Positions 32,285 to 40,036 of a stretch of DNA of 43,460 nt are shown here, one piece after another. The position numbers and the translations under genes were made by a program. The DNA comes from Bacteroidota bacterium (lineage in GTDB: Bacteria; Bacteroidota; Bacteroidia; Chitinophagales; Chitinophagaceae): positions 1-43,460 of the forward strand of contig JAUZOA010000040.1 of assembly GCA_030706685.1 (NCBI GenBank), read 5' to 3'. The notes beneath the pieces are model-generated. The model saw only the letters and a program-made list of their open reading frames with translations. It made no database searches and had not been told where the DNA came from. Positions within the stretch are counted from its first letter, which is position 1. The number at the start of each line of letters is the position of its first letter.

Positions 32285-33088
32285 ATGCGGGTATTGCTAA
32301 TCTTATTCCTTTTTATAGGAATTGGTGATCTTCATGCACAACAAAAAGATTCCATTATTTATTCCGCGGATACTTATTTCCAGGATGCCTCTTTCCCGGA
32401 TGTATATTCCAGGGACCTGACCCCCGGCGATACCAAAACAGTTTCAACCAACCAGGTATCATCTGAACCTGCGCGATACAAGCTGACGATGAAAAGAATG
32501 ATTATTCCTGTTACACTGATTACTTATGGTTTTGTTTCACAATCCAGCCATAAACTAAAGGCCTTTGATGTCAGGATCAAAAAGGTGGTGCGGCGAGACC
32601 CGGATTTTCATACTTGTATTGATAACTACCTGCAATATGCACCGGGATTTGCCGTCTTTGGCTTAAATGCTGTTGGTATAAAAGGAAAAAATAATTTCCG
32701 TGACAGGGCGTCGATCTATCTTCTTTCCAACCTGATGATGGGGATAACCGTTCAAACTATTAAAAAAATATCCAAAGTGCCAAGGCCGGAAGGATGGGGA
32801 ACGAATGCTTTTCCTTCAGGGCATACGGGCACCGCTTTCGTTGGCGCGGAATTTTTGCGGCAGGAGTATAAGGATGTATCTCCCTGGTATGGAGTGACTG
32901 GCTATCTTATGGCTACCACCACAGGTGTCTTGCGCATGTTTAATAATAAACATTGGTTCAGGGACGTAGTAGCAGGAGCAGGCTTTGGTATCCTTGCTAC
33001 CGATGCGGCGTATTGGCTGGAACCTATTATTGCCAAAAAGCTTTTTCATAAAAGACAGGATTATCATTTTAACCCGGCTGCTTACTGA
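32285..33088 (+). CDS. PAP2-family phosphatase, exported
   Basis: 267 residues from ATG 32285 (MRVLLILFLFIGIGDLHAQ, signal peptide); the upstream in-frame TTG adds residues that disturb the signal. The acid phosphatase/PAP2 signature is complete: KKISKVPRP (K-x6-RP), FPSGHTGTAF, and NNKHWFRDVVAG (HxxxD). It probably dephosphorylates a lipid pyrophosphate or phosphatidyl substrate at the envelope, for example lipid A or undecaprenyl-PP, as family members do; which one is not shown. Hydrophobic segments (MIIPVTLITYGFVS, YLLSNLMMGITVQTI, VVAGAGFGILATDAA) fit membrane helices. Confidence 0.9.
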   Translation: MRVLLILFLFIGIGDLHAQQKDSIIYSADTYFQDASFPDVYSRDLTPGDTKTVSTNQVSSEPARYKLTMKRMIIPVTLITYGFVSQSSHKLKAFDVRIKKVVRRDPDFHTCIDNYLQYAPGFAVFGLNAVGIKGKNNFRDRASIYLLSNLMMGITVQTIKKISKVPRPEGWGTNAFPSGHTGTAFVGAEFLRQEYKDVSPWYGVTGYLMATTTGVLRMFNNKHWFRDVVAGAGFGILATDAAYWLEPIIAKKLFHKRQDYHFNPAAY

Positions 33089-33181
33089 TTTATAGTGATT
33101 TTAGAAACTGGTCCCTCTTGTATCGGGATTCCATTTTTCCTAATTCCATTCCCCGCCTTTCCCTCTTTTACTCCCTTAGCC

Positions 33182-33189
33182 TATCTTTG
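33182..33189 (+). promoter_or_regulatory. Bacteroidota -7 box (TATCTTTG) 4 nt before pheS
   Basis: Perfect TAnnTTTG; a TTTC about 20 nt upstream could be the -33 box. ATG 33194 follows after only 4 nt, so the pheS transcript is predicted to be leaderless. The box also rules against starting at the longer frame beginning at 33095. Confidence 0.55.
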
Positions 33190-33193
33190 CCGC

Positions 33194-34222
33194 ATGGAGC
33201 AACTGTTAGAGCAGATAGAAACTTACAAAAAGGAGATTAAAGGATTCGCTGCCACTGATGCAAAGGCTGCAGAGGAGTTCCGCATCAAATACCTGGGTAC
33301 GAAAGGTATTGTGAAAGCCGTCATGGCCGAATTGAAAAATGTTCCCCATGAAAAGAAGAAAGAGTTCGGGCAAGTGCTCAATGAGTTCAAAATTTTTGCA
33401 GAGGAAAAGTTCGAATCATTGAAGTCTTCAACGTCCAGCCTCGAACATCCAACCTCCAACATAGACCTCAGCCTTCCCGGCGACCCTATGCCTCTTGGTT
33501 CCCGGCATCCCATTACTTTGATGCGGAACCGTATTGTTTCTATTTTCCAGCGTTTGGGTTTTGCGATAGCCGAAGGCCCCGAGATCGAAGACGACTGGCA
33601 CAACTTTACTGCGCTGAATTTGCATGAGCATCACCCGGCGCGTGATATGCAGGACACTTTTTATGTGCAGCAAAATCCTGACTGGTTATTGCGCACCCAT
33701 ACCAGCAATGTGCAGATACGCGAGATGGAAAAAGGCAAGCTGCCGATCCGGGGTATCTATCCGGGCCGTGTATACCGGAATGAAACGGTGAGCGCACGAA
33801 GTCATTGTTTCTTTCACCAGGTGGAAGGATTGTATATTGATGAGAATGTTTCCTTCGCTGACCTGAAGCAAACGCTTTACTTCTTTGTCAGGGAAATGTA
33901 TGGAAAGGATGTAAGGGTCCGTTTCCGCCCTTCTTATTTTCCTTTTACCGAGCCCAGCGCCGAAATGGATGTCAGTTGTTTTATCTGTGGCGGGGTGGGG
34001 TGCAATATTTGTAAAAAGACGGGATGGGTAGAGATACTCGGTTGCGGTATGGTACATCCCCAAGTATTGCAGAACTGTCATATTGATCCCAATAAATATA
34101 CCGGCTTTGCATTCGGAATGGGTATCGAACGTCCCGCGATGCTGAAATACGGCATCAATGATATCCGCTTGTTCAGTGAGAACGATGTAAGGTTTTTGAA
34201 ACAGTTTACGAGCGCGATATAA
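33194..34222 (+). CDS. pheS: Phenylalanine-tRNA ligase alpha subunit
   Basis: 342 residues from ATG 33194 (MEQLLEQIETYKKEIKGF). Class II aminoacyl-tRNA synthetase subunit that charges tRNA(Phe) as an alpha2-beta2 enzyme. The N-terminal coiled coil (1-75) with IKYLGTKGIVK, motif 2 (SHCFFHQVEGLYID), and motif 3 (GFAFGMGIERPAMLKYGINDIRLF) are intact. The linker at about 77-92 (SLKSSTSSLEHPTSNID) is encoded by a simple-repeat stretch (33421-33470) in place of the family's usual short connection. pheT is not adjacent. Confidence 0.97.
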   Translation: MEQLLEQIETYKKEIKGFAATDAKAAEEFRIKYLGTKGIVKAVMAELKNVPHEKKKEFGQVLNEFKIFAEEKFESLKSSTSSLEHPTSNIDLSLPGDPMPLGSRHPITLMRNRIVSIFQRLGFAIAEGPEIEDDWHNFTALNLHEHHPARDMQDTFYVQQNPDWLLRTHTSNVQIREMEKGKLPIRGIYPGRVYRNETVSARSHCFFHQVEGLYIDENVSFADLKQTLYFFVREMYGKDVRVRFRPSYFPFTEPSAEMDVSCFICGGVGCNICKKTGWVEILGCGMVHPQVLQNCHIDPNKYTGFAFGMGIERPAMLKYGINDIRLFSENDVRFLKQFTSAI

Positions 34223-34382
34223 GGAAGTTTATGGTTTGTAGTCTATTGTTTTGACAAACATTCTTCCTACAAACATATTCTTTATTATAGACTGGCAAAC
34301 TTCTCGTTTTAATTTCTTCCCCTACCCGGGAGATCATGAAACGCTACTCAATAAACAGTCGTTATAAAACATTCCGTGCTTA

Positions 34383-35012
34383 TTATCTTGTCTCCTGCAC
34401 TCGCTTATAACTAAAGAATGCTGCTACCAGGAATGCAATGATTGCTATATAAAACCAGGGCGTGAAGTTTAAACTGAATGGATTTTTTTCAGCTACTCCA
34501 AAAAAATCATTGCCTTTTTCAACCAAAGAGGTATCCAGTTTTTTCCGCAGGTCAAACATAAGCCCGACCAGGGCTGCTGCGGCCAATACCCCGGTTGCAA
34601 TATTCAGGGTAGCGCCCATTTTACCATTTGTAAAGGACAATCCTAACCCCAGCAGAGCTAAAATAAGGGCAACTATTGCATAGTTATTGGGTTTATTGGA
34701 GTCCATCTCTTTCATGGAGTCCTTTTTTTCATTTTCAAAAAGATCAGTCATACCGGGCATATTCATGTGCCACTCTCTGCCAAAAGCAAGTCCGATACCT
34801 GTGTTGTCAAAAGAAACCGAGGCGCCGCCCAGGTCTATAGATGAATCATTTTTTTTGGGAGTAGCGGTGCATTTTATTTCCGCGAATGGCAGCAGGAATA
34901 AAAGAACACCAACTGCGAAAGTTACCGCGGAGGGTATTTTGGTTCCGAATATACCCGGCGGCGGCAGTGGGGGAGTAAGCATCGGAGAAGATTCCGGCTG
35001 GTTGGTATCCAT
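34383..35012 (-). CDS. Hypothetical four-helix membrane protein
   Basis: 210 residues from ATG 35012 (MDTNQPESSPMLTPPLPPPGIFG); the longer frame to 35105 would overlap the promoter region of the divergent dehydrogenase gene. The N-terminal Pro-rich cytoplasmic tail is followed by four hydrophobic segments (SAVTFAVGVLLFLLPFAEI, NYAIVALILALLGLGLSF, LNIATGVLAAAALVGLMF, PWFYIAIIAFLVAAFFSY) with one extracytoplasmic loop holding Asp/Lys-rich sequence. No family is recognised. It might be a small transporter-associated or stress membrane protein; nothing nearby helps. Confidence 0.75.
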   Translation of the reverse strand: MDTNQPESSPMLTPPLPPPGIFGTKIPSAVTFAVGVLLFLLPFAEIKCTATPKKNDSSIDLGGASVSFDNTGIGLAFGREWHMNMPGMTDLFENEKKDSMKEMDSNKPNNYAIVALILALLGLGLSFTNGKMGATLNIATGVLAAAALVGLMFDLRKKLDTSLVEKGNDFFGVAEKNPFSLNFTPWFYIAIIAFLVAAFFSYKRVQETR

Positions 35013-35164
35013 GTATAAAAGTTTACAGTAAGGTAAGCGAAACTTGTGAGAATTCATAAAGCCGGTATTTGAGAATAGAGACCACTTTCCAAAAATTAGT
35101 AACACGGGATTTGGGATTCATGAAATACCAACAACCAATATCTTTACAGCTTAATAAGATTGTT

Positions 35165-36025
35165 TTGGTCATCAATACTATTTGCGTTTGCGGCGCCGGT
35201 ACTATGGGAAGAGGTATTGCCCAGGTAGCAGCACAAGCAGGTTTTTATACCGTTTTATACGAATTGAATAAAACCGCCCTGGATAATGCAAAGATTTCTC
35301 TTGAAAAGGCAGTGGGGTTATTGGCTGAAAAAGGAAAGATCAATGACGTTGAAAAGCAAAAGATATTACAGCGTATACAGTATACCAGTGATATCCAATC
35401 CTGCCTGGCTGATTTTTTTATTGAAGCGATTGTAGAGAAACCCGAAGCCAAAATTGCTTTGTTTAACCAGTTAGCTGAACTGAATCACAGTGAATGTATT
35501 TTTGCCAGCAATACATCTTCGTTGTCCGTTTCTTCTATTGCCGGGAAAATAAAAAATCCGGAGAGGGTGATTGGGATGCATTTTTTTAACCCTGCGCCTT
35601 TGATGAAACTGGTGGAAGTCGTGACCACGGATTATACGGAAAAGGGGATCACCGGCATTACCCGTGAATTAGCCAAACAAATGGACAAAGTGCCGGTTGT
35701 TTGTAAGGATTCCCCGGGCTTTATTGTCAACAGGGTGGCAAGGCCTTATTATATTGAGTCACTCCGTCTCGCCGAAGAAGGGCATATCCGTTTCGAACAA
35801 TTAGACCAGTTGCTGGAATCAACCGGGTTTAAAATGGGGCCGTTCAAACTGATGGATCTTATCGGCAACGATGTGAACTATGCGGTAAGCACATCCGTAT
35901 ATGATCAGTTGCATCAACCGGAAAGACTAAGGCCTTCATCTATTCAAAGAGAAAAAGTAGAGAAGGGTGAGCTGGGGAGAAAGACGGGAAAGGGCTATTA
36001 CCCCTATCCCCTGAAGGGGGATTAA
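35165..36025 (+). CDS. 3-hydroxyacyl-CoA (3-hydroxybutyryl-CoA) dehydrogenase
   Basis: About 286 residues from TTG 35165 (giving MVINTICVCGAGTMG); ATG 35120 is the alternative, adding 15 residues not seen in the family. NAD-binding GAGTMGRGIAQ, the catalytic His and Asn in IGMHFFNPAPLMKLVEV, and DSPGFIVNRV in the C-terminal dimerisation domain are all present. Oxidises 3-hydroxyacyl-CoA to 3-oxoacyl-CoA in fatty-acid or butyrate metabolism. TATCTTTA at 35139-35146 is a near-perfect -7 box favouring the later start. The last six residues (YPYPLKGD) come from a palindromic repeat rather than from the family's usual end. Confidence 0.9.
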   Translation: MVINTICVCGAGTMGRGIAQVAAQAGFYTVLYELNKTALDNAKISLEKAVGLLAEKGKINDVEKQKILQRIQYTSDIQSCLADFFIEAIVEKPEAKIALFNQLAELNHSECIFASNTSSLSVSSIAGKIKNPERVIGMHFFNPAPLMKLVEVVTTDYTEKGITGITRELAKQMDKVPVVCKDSPGFIVNRVARPYYIESLRLAEEGHIRFEQLDQLLESTGFKMGPFKLMDLIGNDVNYAVSTSVYDQLHQPERLRPSSIQREKVEKGELGRKTGKGYYPYPLKGD

Positions 36026-36113
36026 AAATCCTCACAATCAAAATCACTTCCTTTTAAATTTAAAAAATTGAACGAAATAGTACAGAAGCAATCTTCCTTC
36101 TCCCCTTCAGGGG
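36008..36113. repeat. 12-bp inverted repeat at the dehydrogenase end and epimerase start
   Basis: CCCCTGAAGGGG (36008-36019) lies in the last codons of the dehydrogenase; its exact reverse complement CCCCTTCAGGGG (36102-36113) lies in the first codons of the epimerase. Each half is itself nearly palindromic. Confidence 0.75.
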
Positions 36114-37099
36114 TCGGGGGTATTTTAGTCACAGGCGGAACTGGTTTTCTCGGCTCCTATATCATTAAAGCGCTGGTTGAAAAAAACTATGCTGTAAGAG
36201 CTATTCGCAGGAGTAATAACCTTCCTGCTTATATTCCCATGGAAATTTTTAATAAAGTGGAATGGGTGGAAGGTGATGTATTGGATGTAGTATCGCTGGA
36301 GGATGCTATGGAAGGAATAGATACGGTCATTCATTCGGCCGCTATCGTTTCCTTCTCCGGCAGAGAGCAGAAAAAAATGTATAAAGTAAATGTGGAAGGC
36401 ACTGCGAATACAGTGAATATGGCGCTGGAAAAAAATACCAGGAGATTTGTTCATATTAGTTCAATCGCGGCTATCGGCAGGAATGCCGATGGCGGGCATG
36501 TCAATGAAGAAAAGAAGTGGGAAGACAATAAGCTGAATACTCATTATGCAAAAAGCAAGTATAAATCAGAATTGGAAGTATGGCGGGGAATCAGCGAAGG
36601 GCTCAACGCCGTTATCCTGAATCCAAGCACTATCCTTGGGTATGGAGACTGGAATACAGGCAGCTCAGCAATTTTTAAGAATGTATATAACGAATTCAAA
36701 TGGTATACTTCCGGTATTAATGGATTTGTAGATGTGGAAGATGTGGCGGCGGCGGCTATTTTATTAATGGAAAGCGATATCACCGCGGAAAGGTTTATCA
36801 TTAACGGGGACAACTGGCCGTTCAGGAAACTGATGGATACGATGGCCGATTGTTTTGGAAAGAAAAAGCCTTCGGGACAGGCGACCCCGCTTATGCTGAA
36901 TACAGCCTGGCGGGTAGAAAAAATAAAGTCATTATTTACAGGTAAAAAACCGTTGTTAACAAAAGAAAGCGCAAAGGTGGCCACCAGCAAAACCTGGTTT
37001 GACAATGATAAATTCCTGAAAACTTTCCCGCAATTCCCTTTTACCCCGTTGGAACAAACGATCCGAAAGGCCTGCTCAAAATATGCGGCACAACTTTAG
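36068..37099 (+). CDS. NAD-dependent epimerase/dehydratase-type SDR protein
   Basis: 343 residues from TTG 36068; no ATG lies near the family start. Extended SDR: Rossmann motif GGTGFLGSYI, catalytic YxxxK in YAKSKYKSE, and AAIVSFSGREQ with the VN-GTANTVN helix. Resembles dihydroflavonol-reductase-like or 3-beta-HSD-like members; the substrate is unknown. The first 18 residues (MNEIVQKQSSFSPSGVGG) are unlike the usual MKILVTGGTGF beginning and partly encoded by a palindromic repeat, so the true start is not settled. 42 nt after the dehydrogenase, likely co-transcribed. Confidence 0.88.
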   Translation: MNEIVQKQSSFSPSGVGGILVTGGTGFLGSYIIKALVEKNYAVRAIRRSNNLPAYIPMEIFNKVEWVEGDVLDVVSLEDAMEGIDTVIHSAAIVSFSGREQKKMYKVNVEGTANTVNMALEKNTRRFVHISSIAAIGRNADGGHVNEEKKWEDNKLNTHYAKSKYKSELEVWRGISEGLNAVILNPSTILGYGDWNTGSSAIFKNVYNEFKWYTSGINGFVDVEDVAAAAILLMESDITAERFIINGDNWPFRKLMDTMADCFGKKKPSGQATPLMLNTAWRVEKIKSLFTGKKPLLTKESAKVATSKTWFDNDKFLKTFPQFPFTPLEQTIRKACSKYAAQL

Positions 37100-37207
37100 C
37101 TACAGGGATTTACGAAGTATAAAGGATTTTTGAGAGTGATTTTTCGGGCATAATTACTCTATATATGTACTGCTGCAAACAGTATCTTTAGACGTCAATT
37201 CAATTCT

Positions 37208-38281
37208 ATGCAAACACCCAGGATCATTGTTTTATTTCTGCTGCTGTTACTTTCATTTATAGCCGGTGCACAATTCACCGTTTCGGGCAAGATCATTGAT
37301 TCTGTCACCAAAGAACCAATGGCCGGAACATCTGTTTATTGCCAGAATACCACCATTGGTACGACTACTGGCAAGGATGGCCAGTTTTCCCTGTCATTAA
37401 AATCGGGAGGATATGAACTGATTATTTCCTATACCGGCTACCAGACAAAACAAATCCGGATCAGTAATGCCGACAATATTATCCCGGATATTGCAATGAT
37501 CAAGGAAGATAAAAGCCTGGGCGAAGTGGTCATCAAAAGCAGTAATGAAGTAAAGGATGGCTGGGAAAAGTATGGCAGTTTTTTCCTGGATAATTTTATC
37601 GGCGCTACCCCCAATGCCGCGAAATGCAACCTGGTAAACCACGAAGTGCTGCATTTTTACCTGTTAAAAAAGAGCAACAAGCTAAGGGTGCTGGCTACAG
37701 AACCTTTGCAGATAGACAATAAAGCGCTGGGGTATAGCATGCGGTACCAGCTCGACTCATTCATTTATTATTATAATACTGATATATACCTGTACCGCGG
37801 TTTTTGCCTCTATTCAGAAATGGATGGAAGCGACAGCCTGAAAAGAATATGGGCCTCCAACCGGATGAAAACCTATTATGGTTCCAAGCTGCACTTCCTG
37901 CGGAGTTATTATGACAGTTCACTGGCCCAGGAGGGGTTTGTGATTGATATGCTGGATGAGAACAACGATCTGAAGTTTGATAAAGTGGCCGATCCATATG
38001 ATACACTGTATTATGGCGCGCCGGACAGCAGCAGCGAAGTAGGAGTATGGTTTCCCCGTAAGATCAGCGTTACCTATACCAAAGCGAAGCCAGAGCCGGA
38101 ATACCTGAAAAAGTTCAAACTGCCGAAGTTCGTAGGTACACAGATATCATATATTGAATTAAAAGATGCCATCGCGATCAAGGAAAATGGTTATTTCTAT
38201 GATCAGAAGGACTGGATTAACCAGGGATACTGGAGCTGGAAGAACTTAGCGGACCAGTTGCCGTATGATTATTCGCCGTAA
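37208..38281 (+). CDS. Secreted protein with carboxypeptidase regulatory-like domain
   Basis: 357 residues, signal peptide MQTPRIIVLFLLLLLSFIAGA. Residues 25-110 are the CarboxypepD_reg-like beta-sandwich (VSGKIIDSVTKEPMAGTSVYCQNTTIGTTTGKDGQFSLSL) usual at the start of TonB-dependent receptors, but no plug or barrel follows. The remaining 240 residues (rich in Tyr and Asp) form a soluble domain of unknown fold. Such stand-alone proteins may bind receptors or surface ligands; this is inference. TATCTTTA at 37183-37190 is a likely -7 box. Convergent with lpxD across short direct repeats. Confidence 0.8.
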   Translation: MQTPRIIVLFLLLLLSFIAGAQFTVSGKIIDSVTKEPMAGTSVYCQNTTIGTTTGKDGQFSLSLKSGGYELIISYTGYQTKQIRISNADNIIPDIAMIKEDKSLGEVVIKSSNEVKDGWEKYGSFFLDNFIGATPNAAKCNLVNHEVLHFYLLKKSNKLRVLATEPLQIDNKALGYSMRYQLDSFIYYYNTDIYLYRGFCLYSEMDGSDSLKRIWASNRMKTYYGSKLHFLRSYYDSSLAQEGFVIDMLDENNDLKFDKVADPYDTLYYGAPDSSSEVGVWFPRKISVTYTKAKPEPEYLKKFKLPKFVGTQISYIELKDAIAIKENGYFYDQKDWINQGYWSWKNLADQLPYDYSP

Positions 38282-38404
38282 GGGGAACGTTTAATCATTT
38301 AAAAGATTTAGGTGTTTAAAGGTTCATATAGATGATAGCTTCTTTACTTGTAATGCAAGACTCTGTTGATTGAACCCTTCAACGATTTTAACCCTTAAAA
38401 CCCT
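38282..38404. repeat. Short repeats between convergent genes
   Basis: The space between the two stop codons has ACCCTTCAACG twice (38377-38387 and 38400-38410) and TTTAAAGGTTCA/TGAACCCTT inverted halves. No T-run hairpin is obvious. The second copy overlaps the stop of the lpxD-type gene. Confidence 0.4.
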
Positions 38405-39355
38405 TCAACGTTTTCCTCCCATCACCTTTTCCCATAACTCAGGGATCCGTTTGATCCATACCAACTCTTTCATTTTTTCTTTTGCATCTTCTGCGGGAGT
38501 GCCAAAGTATGCTTTTCTGCCTTCCAAAGAACCTTTGACGCCACTTTGAGCATTAACTACGGCTCCTTCTCCAATGGTCAATGTCTTGCTGACTCCCACC
38601 TGCCCCCAGAGAATGACATTGTCTTCAATGATGGTGGCTCCGGCAATCCCTACCTGCGCGGCAAACAAACAATTTTTTCCAATCGTAGTGTCATGACCGA
38701 TATGTACAAGGTTATCTATCTTGGTGCCGGTACCAATGAAGGTATCGCCGGTTACACCACGGTCAATCGTACAGTTGGCGCCAATTTCAACACCATTTTC
38801 AATGACTACCCGGCCGCAGCTTGCCATCTTTTTATAGTGTATGTCTCTGTTTGTTTTCTTATTATAATAAAAAGCGTCGCTGCCGATTACTGTACCCGCC
38901 TGGATGTTTACATCATCGCCTATAACCACGTAATCAAGAATAGTTACATTAGGATGAATGATACAATTCCTGCCGATCGTAACATGATTGCCGATATAAG
39001 TATTGGGCATGATCACGGTTCCTTCGCCGATAATGGCGGTATCACTGACTGGTCTCATCGATGGCTGAAAAGGCCTGAAATAATTGACAATTGTCAGGTA
39101 AGCCTCAAACGGTTCATCTACAATTAAAAGGGCTTTGCCTTCTGGAAAATCAGTTTTCTTATTAATGATGATAAAACTGGCGGCTGAACGGATACAGGCC
39201 TCATAATATTTTGGATGATCAACAAAGGCAAGATCACCTTTCTCCACCTTATGTATCTCGTTGATACCTGTTGCGGATGCAGTAGTATTGCCTGCCAGTT
39301 CAGCTTTTATCAGCCGGGCGATCTGTTGGAGAGGAACAGGTTTTTCAAAACGCAT
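38405..39355 (-). CDS. lpxD: LpxD-type UDP-3-O-acylglucosamine N-acyltransferase
   Basis: 316 residues from ATG 39355 (MRFEKPVPLQQIARLIKAE); the frame is open for 46 more codons, but a -7 box at 39372-39379 puts transcription start after the earlier codons. An N-terminal UDP-GlcNAc-binding domain (GDLAFVDHPKYYEACIRSAASFII) precedes a left-handed beta-helix of hexapeptide repeats (VSDTAIIGEGTVIMPNTYIGNHVTIG) and the catalytic His in NLVHIGHDTTIGKN. Adds an acyl chain in lipid A synthesis. lpxA and lpxC are not next to it, so it may be a paralogue. It ends convergent to the CarboxypepD_reg protein. Confidence 0.88.
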   Translation of the reverse strand: MRFEKPVPLQQIARLIKAELAGNTTASATGINEIHKVEKGDLAFVDHPKYYEACIRSAASFIIINKKTDFPEGKALLIVDEPFEAYLTIVNYFRPFQPSMRPVSDTAIIGEGTVIMPNTYIGNHVTIGRNCIIHPNVTILDYVVIGDDVNIQAGTVIGSDAFYYNKKTNRDIHYKKMASCGRVVIENGVEIGANCTIDRGVTGDTFIGTGTKIDNLVHIGHDTTIGKNCLFAAQVGIAGATIIEDNVILWGQVGVSKTLTIGEGAVVNAQSGVKGSLEGRKAYFGTPAEDAKEKMKELVWIKRIPELWEKVMGGKR

Positions 39356-39371
39356 ACAAATAAAATTTTGG

Positions 39372-39379
39372 CAAAGGTA
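39372..39379 (-). promoter_or_regulatory. Bacteroidota -7 box (TACCTTTG) for lpxD
   Basis: Perfect TAnnTTTG on the minus strand, 16 nt before ATG 39355. No clear -33 box. It is the evidence for preferring the internal start codon. Confidence 0.5.
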
Positions 39380-39754
39380 ATAAGGTATCCATTGGTCATT
39401 GGGCCTTGAAAACAGCTTTTGGATCATCGGGGGACACTGCCGGTAATTTTTTTTGAATGTTAAATAATGTGCCGGAAGGATACCAACAGCCAATACTTTT
39501 TAGTAAAACTACAACCCGGTCTTAAAATTTTTCCAGGATGAATTGATTTGAATGATGATAGAATCCTTAGCCAGTCAGCGTTTCATTATGTTGAAATAAA
39601 TCATTGTTTATTAAAACCATCATCATTATATCAACACCGCATAAAAAATAAAGACAAAAAACACAAAGAGCTCCCGTACCGGTCCGGAAAATGTGAATAA
39701 AAAATTATTAAAATATTTTTTAGTTAGTGAAAAATATATTTAATATTGTGTAGG

Positions 39755-39823
39755 AAATTTATTTTCCTGTACTTACTAACCCATCCATATAAATGATCCC
39801 TCCGATTCTTCGGAGGGATTTTT
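39755..39823 (+). ncRNA. Candidate small RNA with intrinsic terminator
   Basis: TAATATTG at 39741-39748 (seven of eight to TAnnTTTG) predicts a start near 39755. The transcript ends in a perfect 9-bp hairpin ATCCCTCCG-ATTCTT-CGGAGGGAT (39796-39819) followed by five T. Upstream of the hairpin, TACTTACTAACCC (39770-39782) is perfectly complementary to 6295-6307 in the other candidate RNA. The -33 box is weak (TTTT or TTAG near 39719-39724). Confidence 0.4.
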
Positions 39824-39865
39824 CATTATAGCCCTTCCTTAAAATGGTATAATGCTGCAGCCATT

Positions 39866-40030
39866 TTGTATGATCCAAAAACGAATAATGCCTGTTTCAC
39901 CGATCATAAACCCGAAAAACATAAGGTATATCGATTGAACCATAAAGCGGGGACCTTTATTGATGAAACACTTCGCCAAATGGCGGAAGGGTATATACGG
40001 GAATTAAGATACCTTTGCCGATCTAAATAA
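39866..40030 (+). pseudogene. Short coding-like frame, possible gene remnant
   Basis: From TTG 39866 to TAA 40028-40030 an open frame gives 54 residues beginning MYDPKTNNACFTDHKPEKHK and ending in an amphipathic helix (IDETLRQMAEGYIREL). The frame stays open upstream to 39797 but without an ATG, and it runs through the terminator hairpin. Composition looks like real protein (mixed charged residues, balanced hydrophobics), and the codon use resembles neighbours. The yicC -7 box overlaps its end. It may be the tail of a decayed gene or a small gene with a weak start; no family recognised. Confidence 0.3.
40010..40017 (+). promoter_or_regulatory. Bacteroidota -7 box (TACCTTTG) for yicC
   Basis: Perfect TAnnTTTG, 19 nt before ATG 40037. 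Confidence 0.5.
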
Positions 40031-40036
40031 ATATTC

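Larger units (their letters stand above)
39356..40036. other. Gene-poor region between divergent lpxD and yicC
   Basis: About 680 nt. It contains the lpxD promoter, a candidate small RNA with terminator (39755-39823), a short open frame (39866-40030) with coding character but no ATG, and the yicC promoter. The middle (39494-39710) is AT-rich with A-runs, and I see no gene in it. Confidence 0.6.

Noticed and set aside
33095-33193. N-terminal extension of pheS
   Set aside because: The extra residues have no family match and the TATCTTTG box at 33182-33189 would lie inside the gene.
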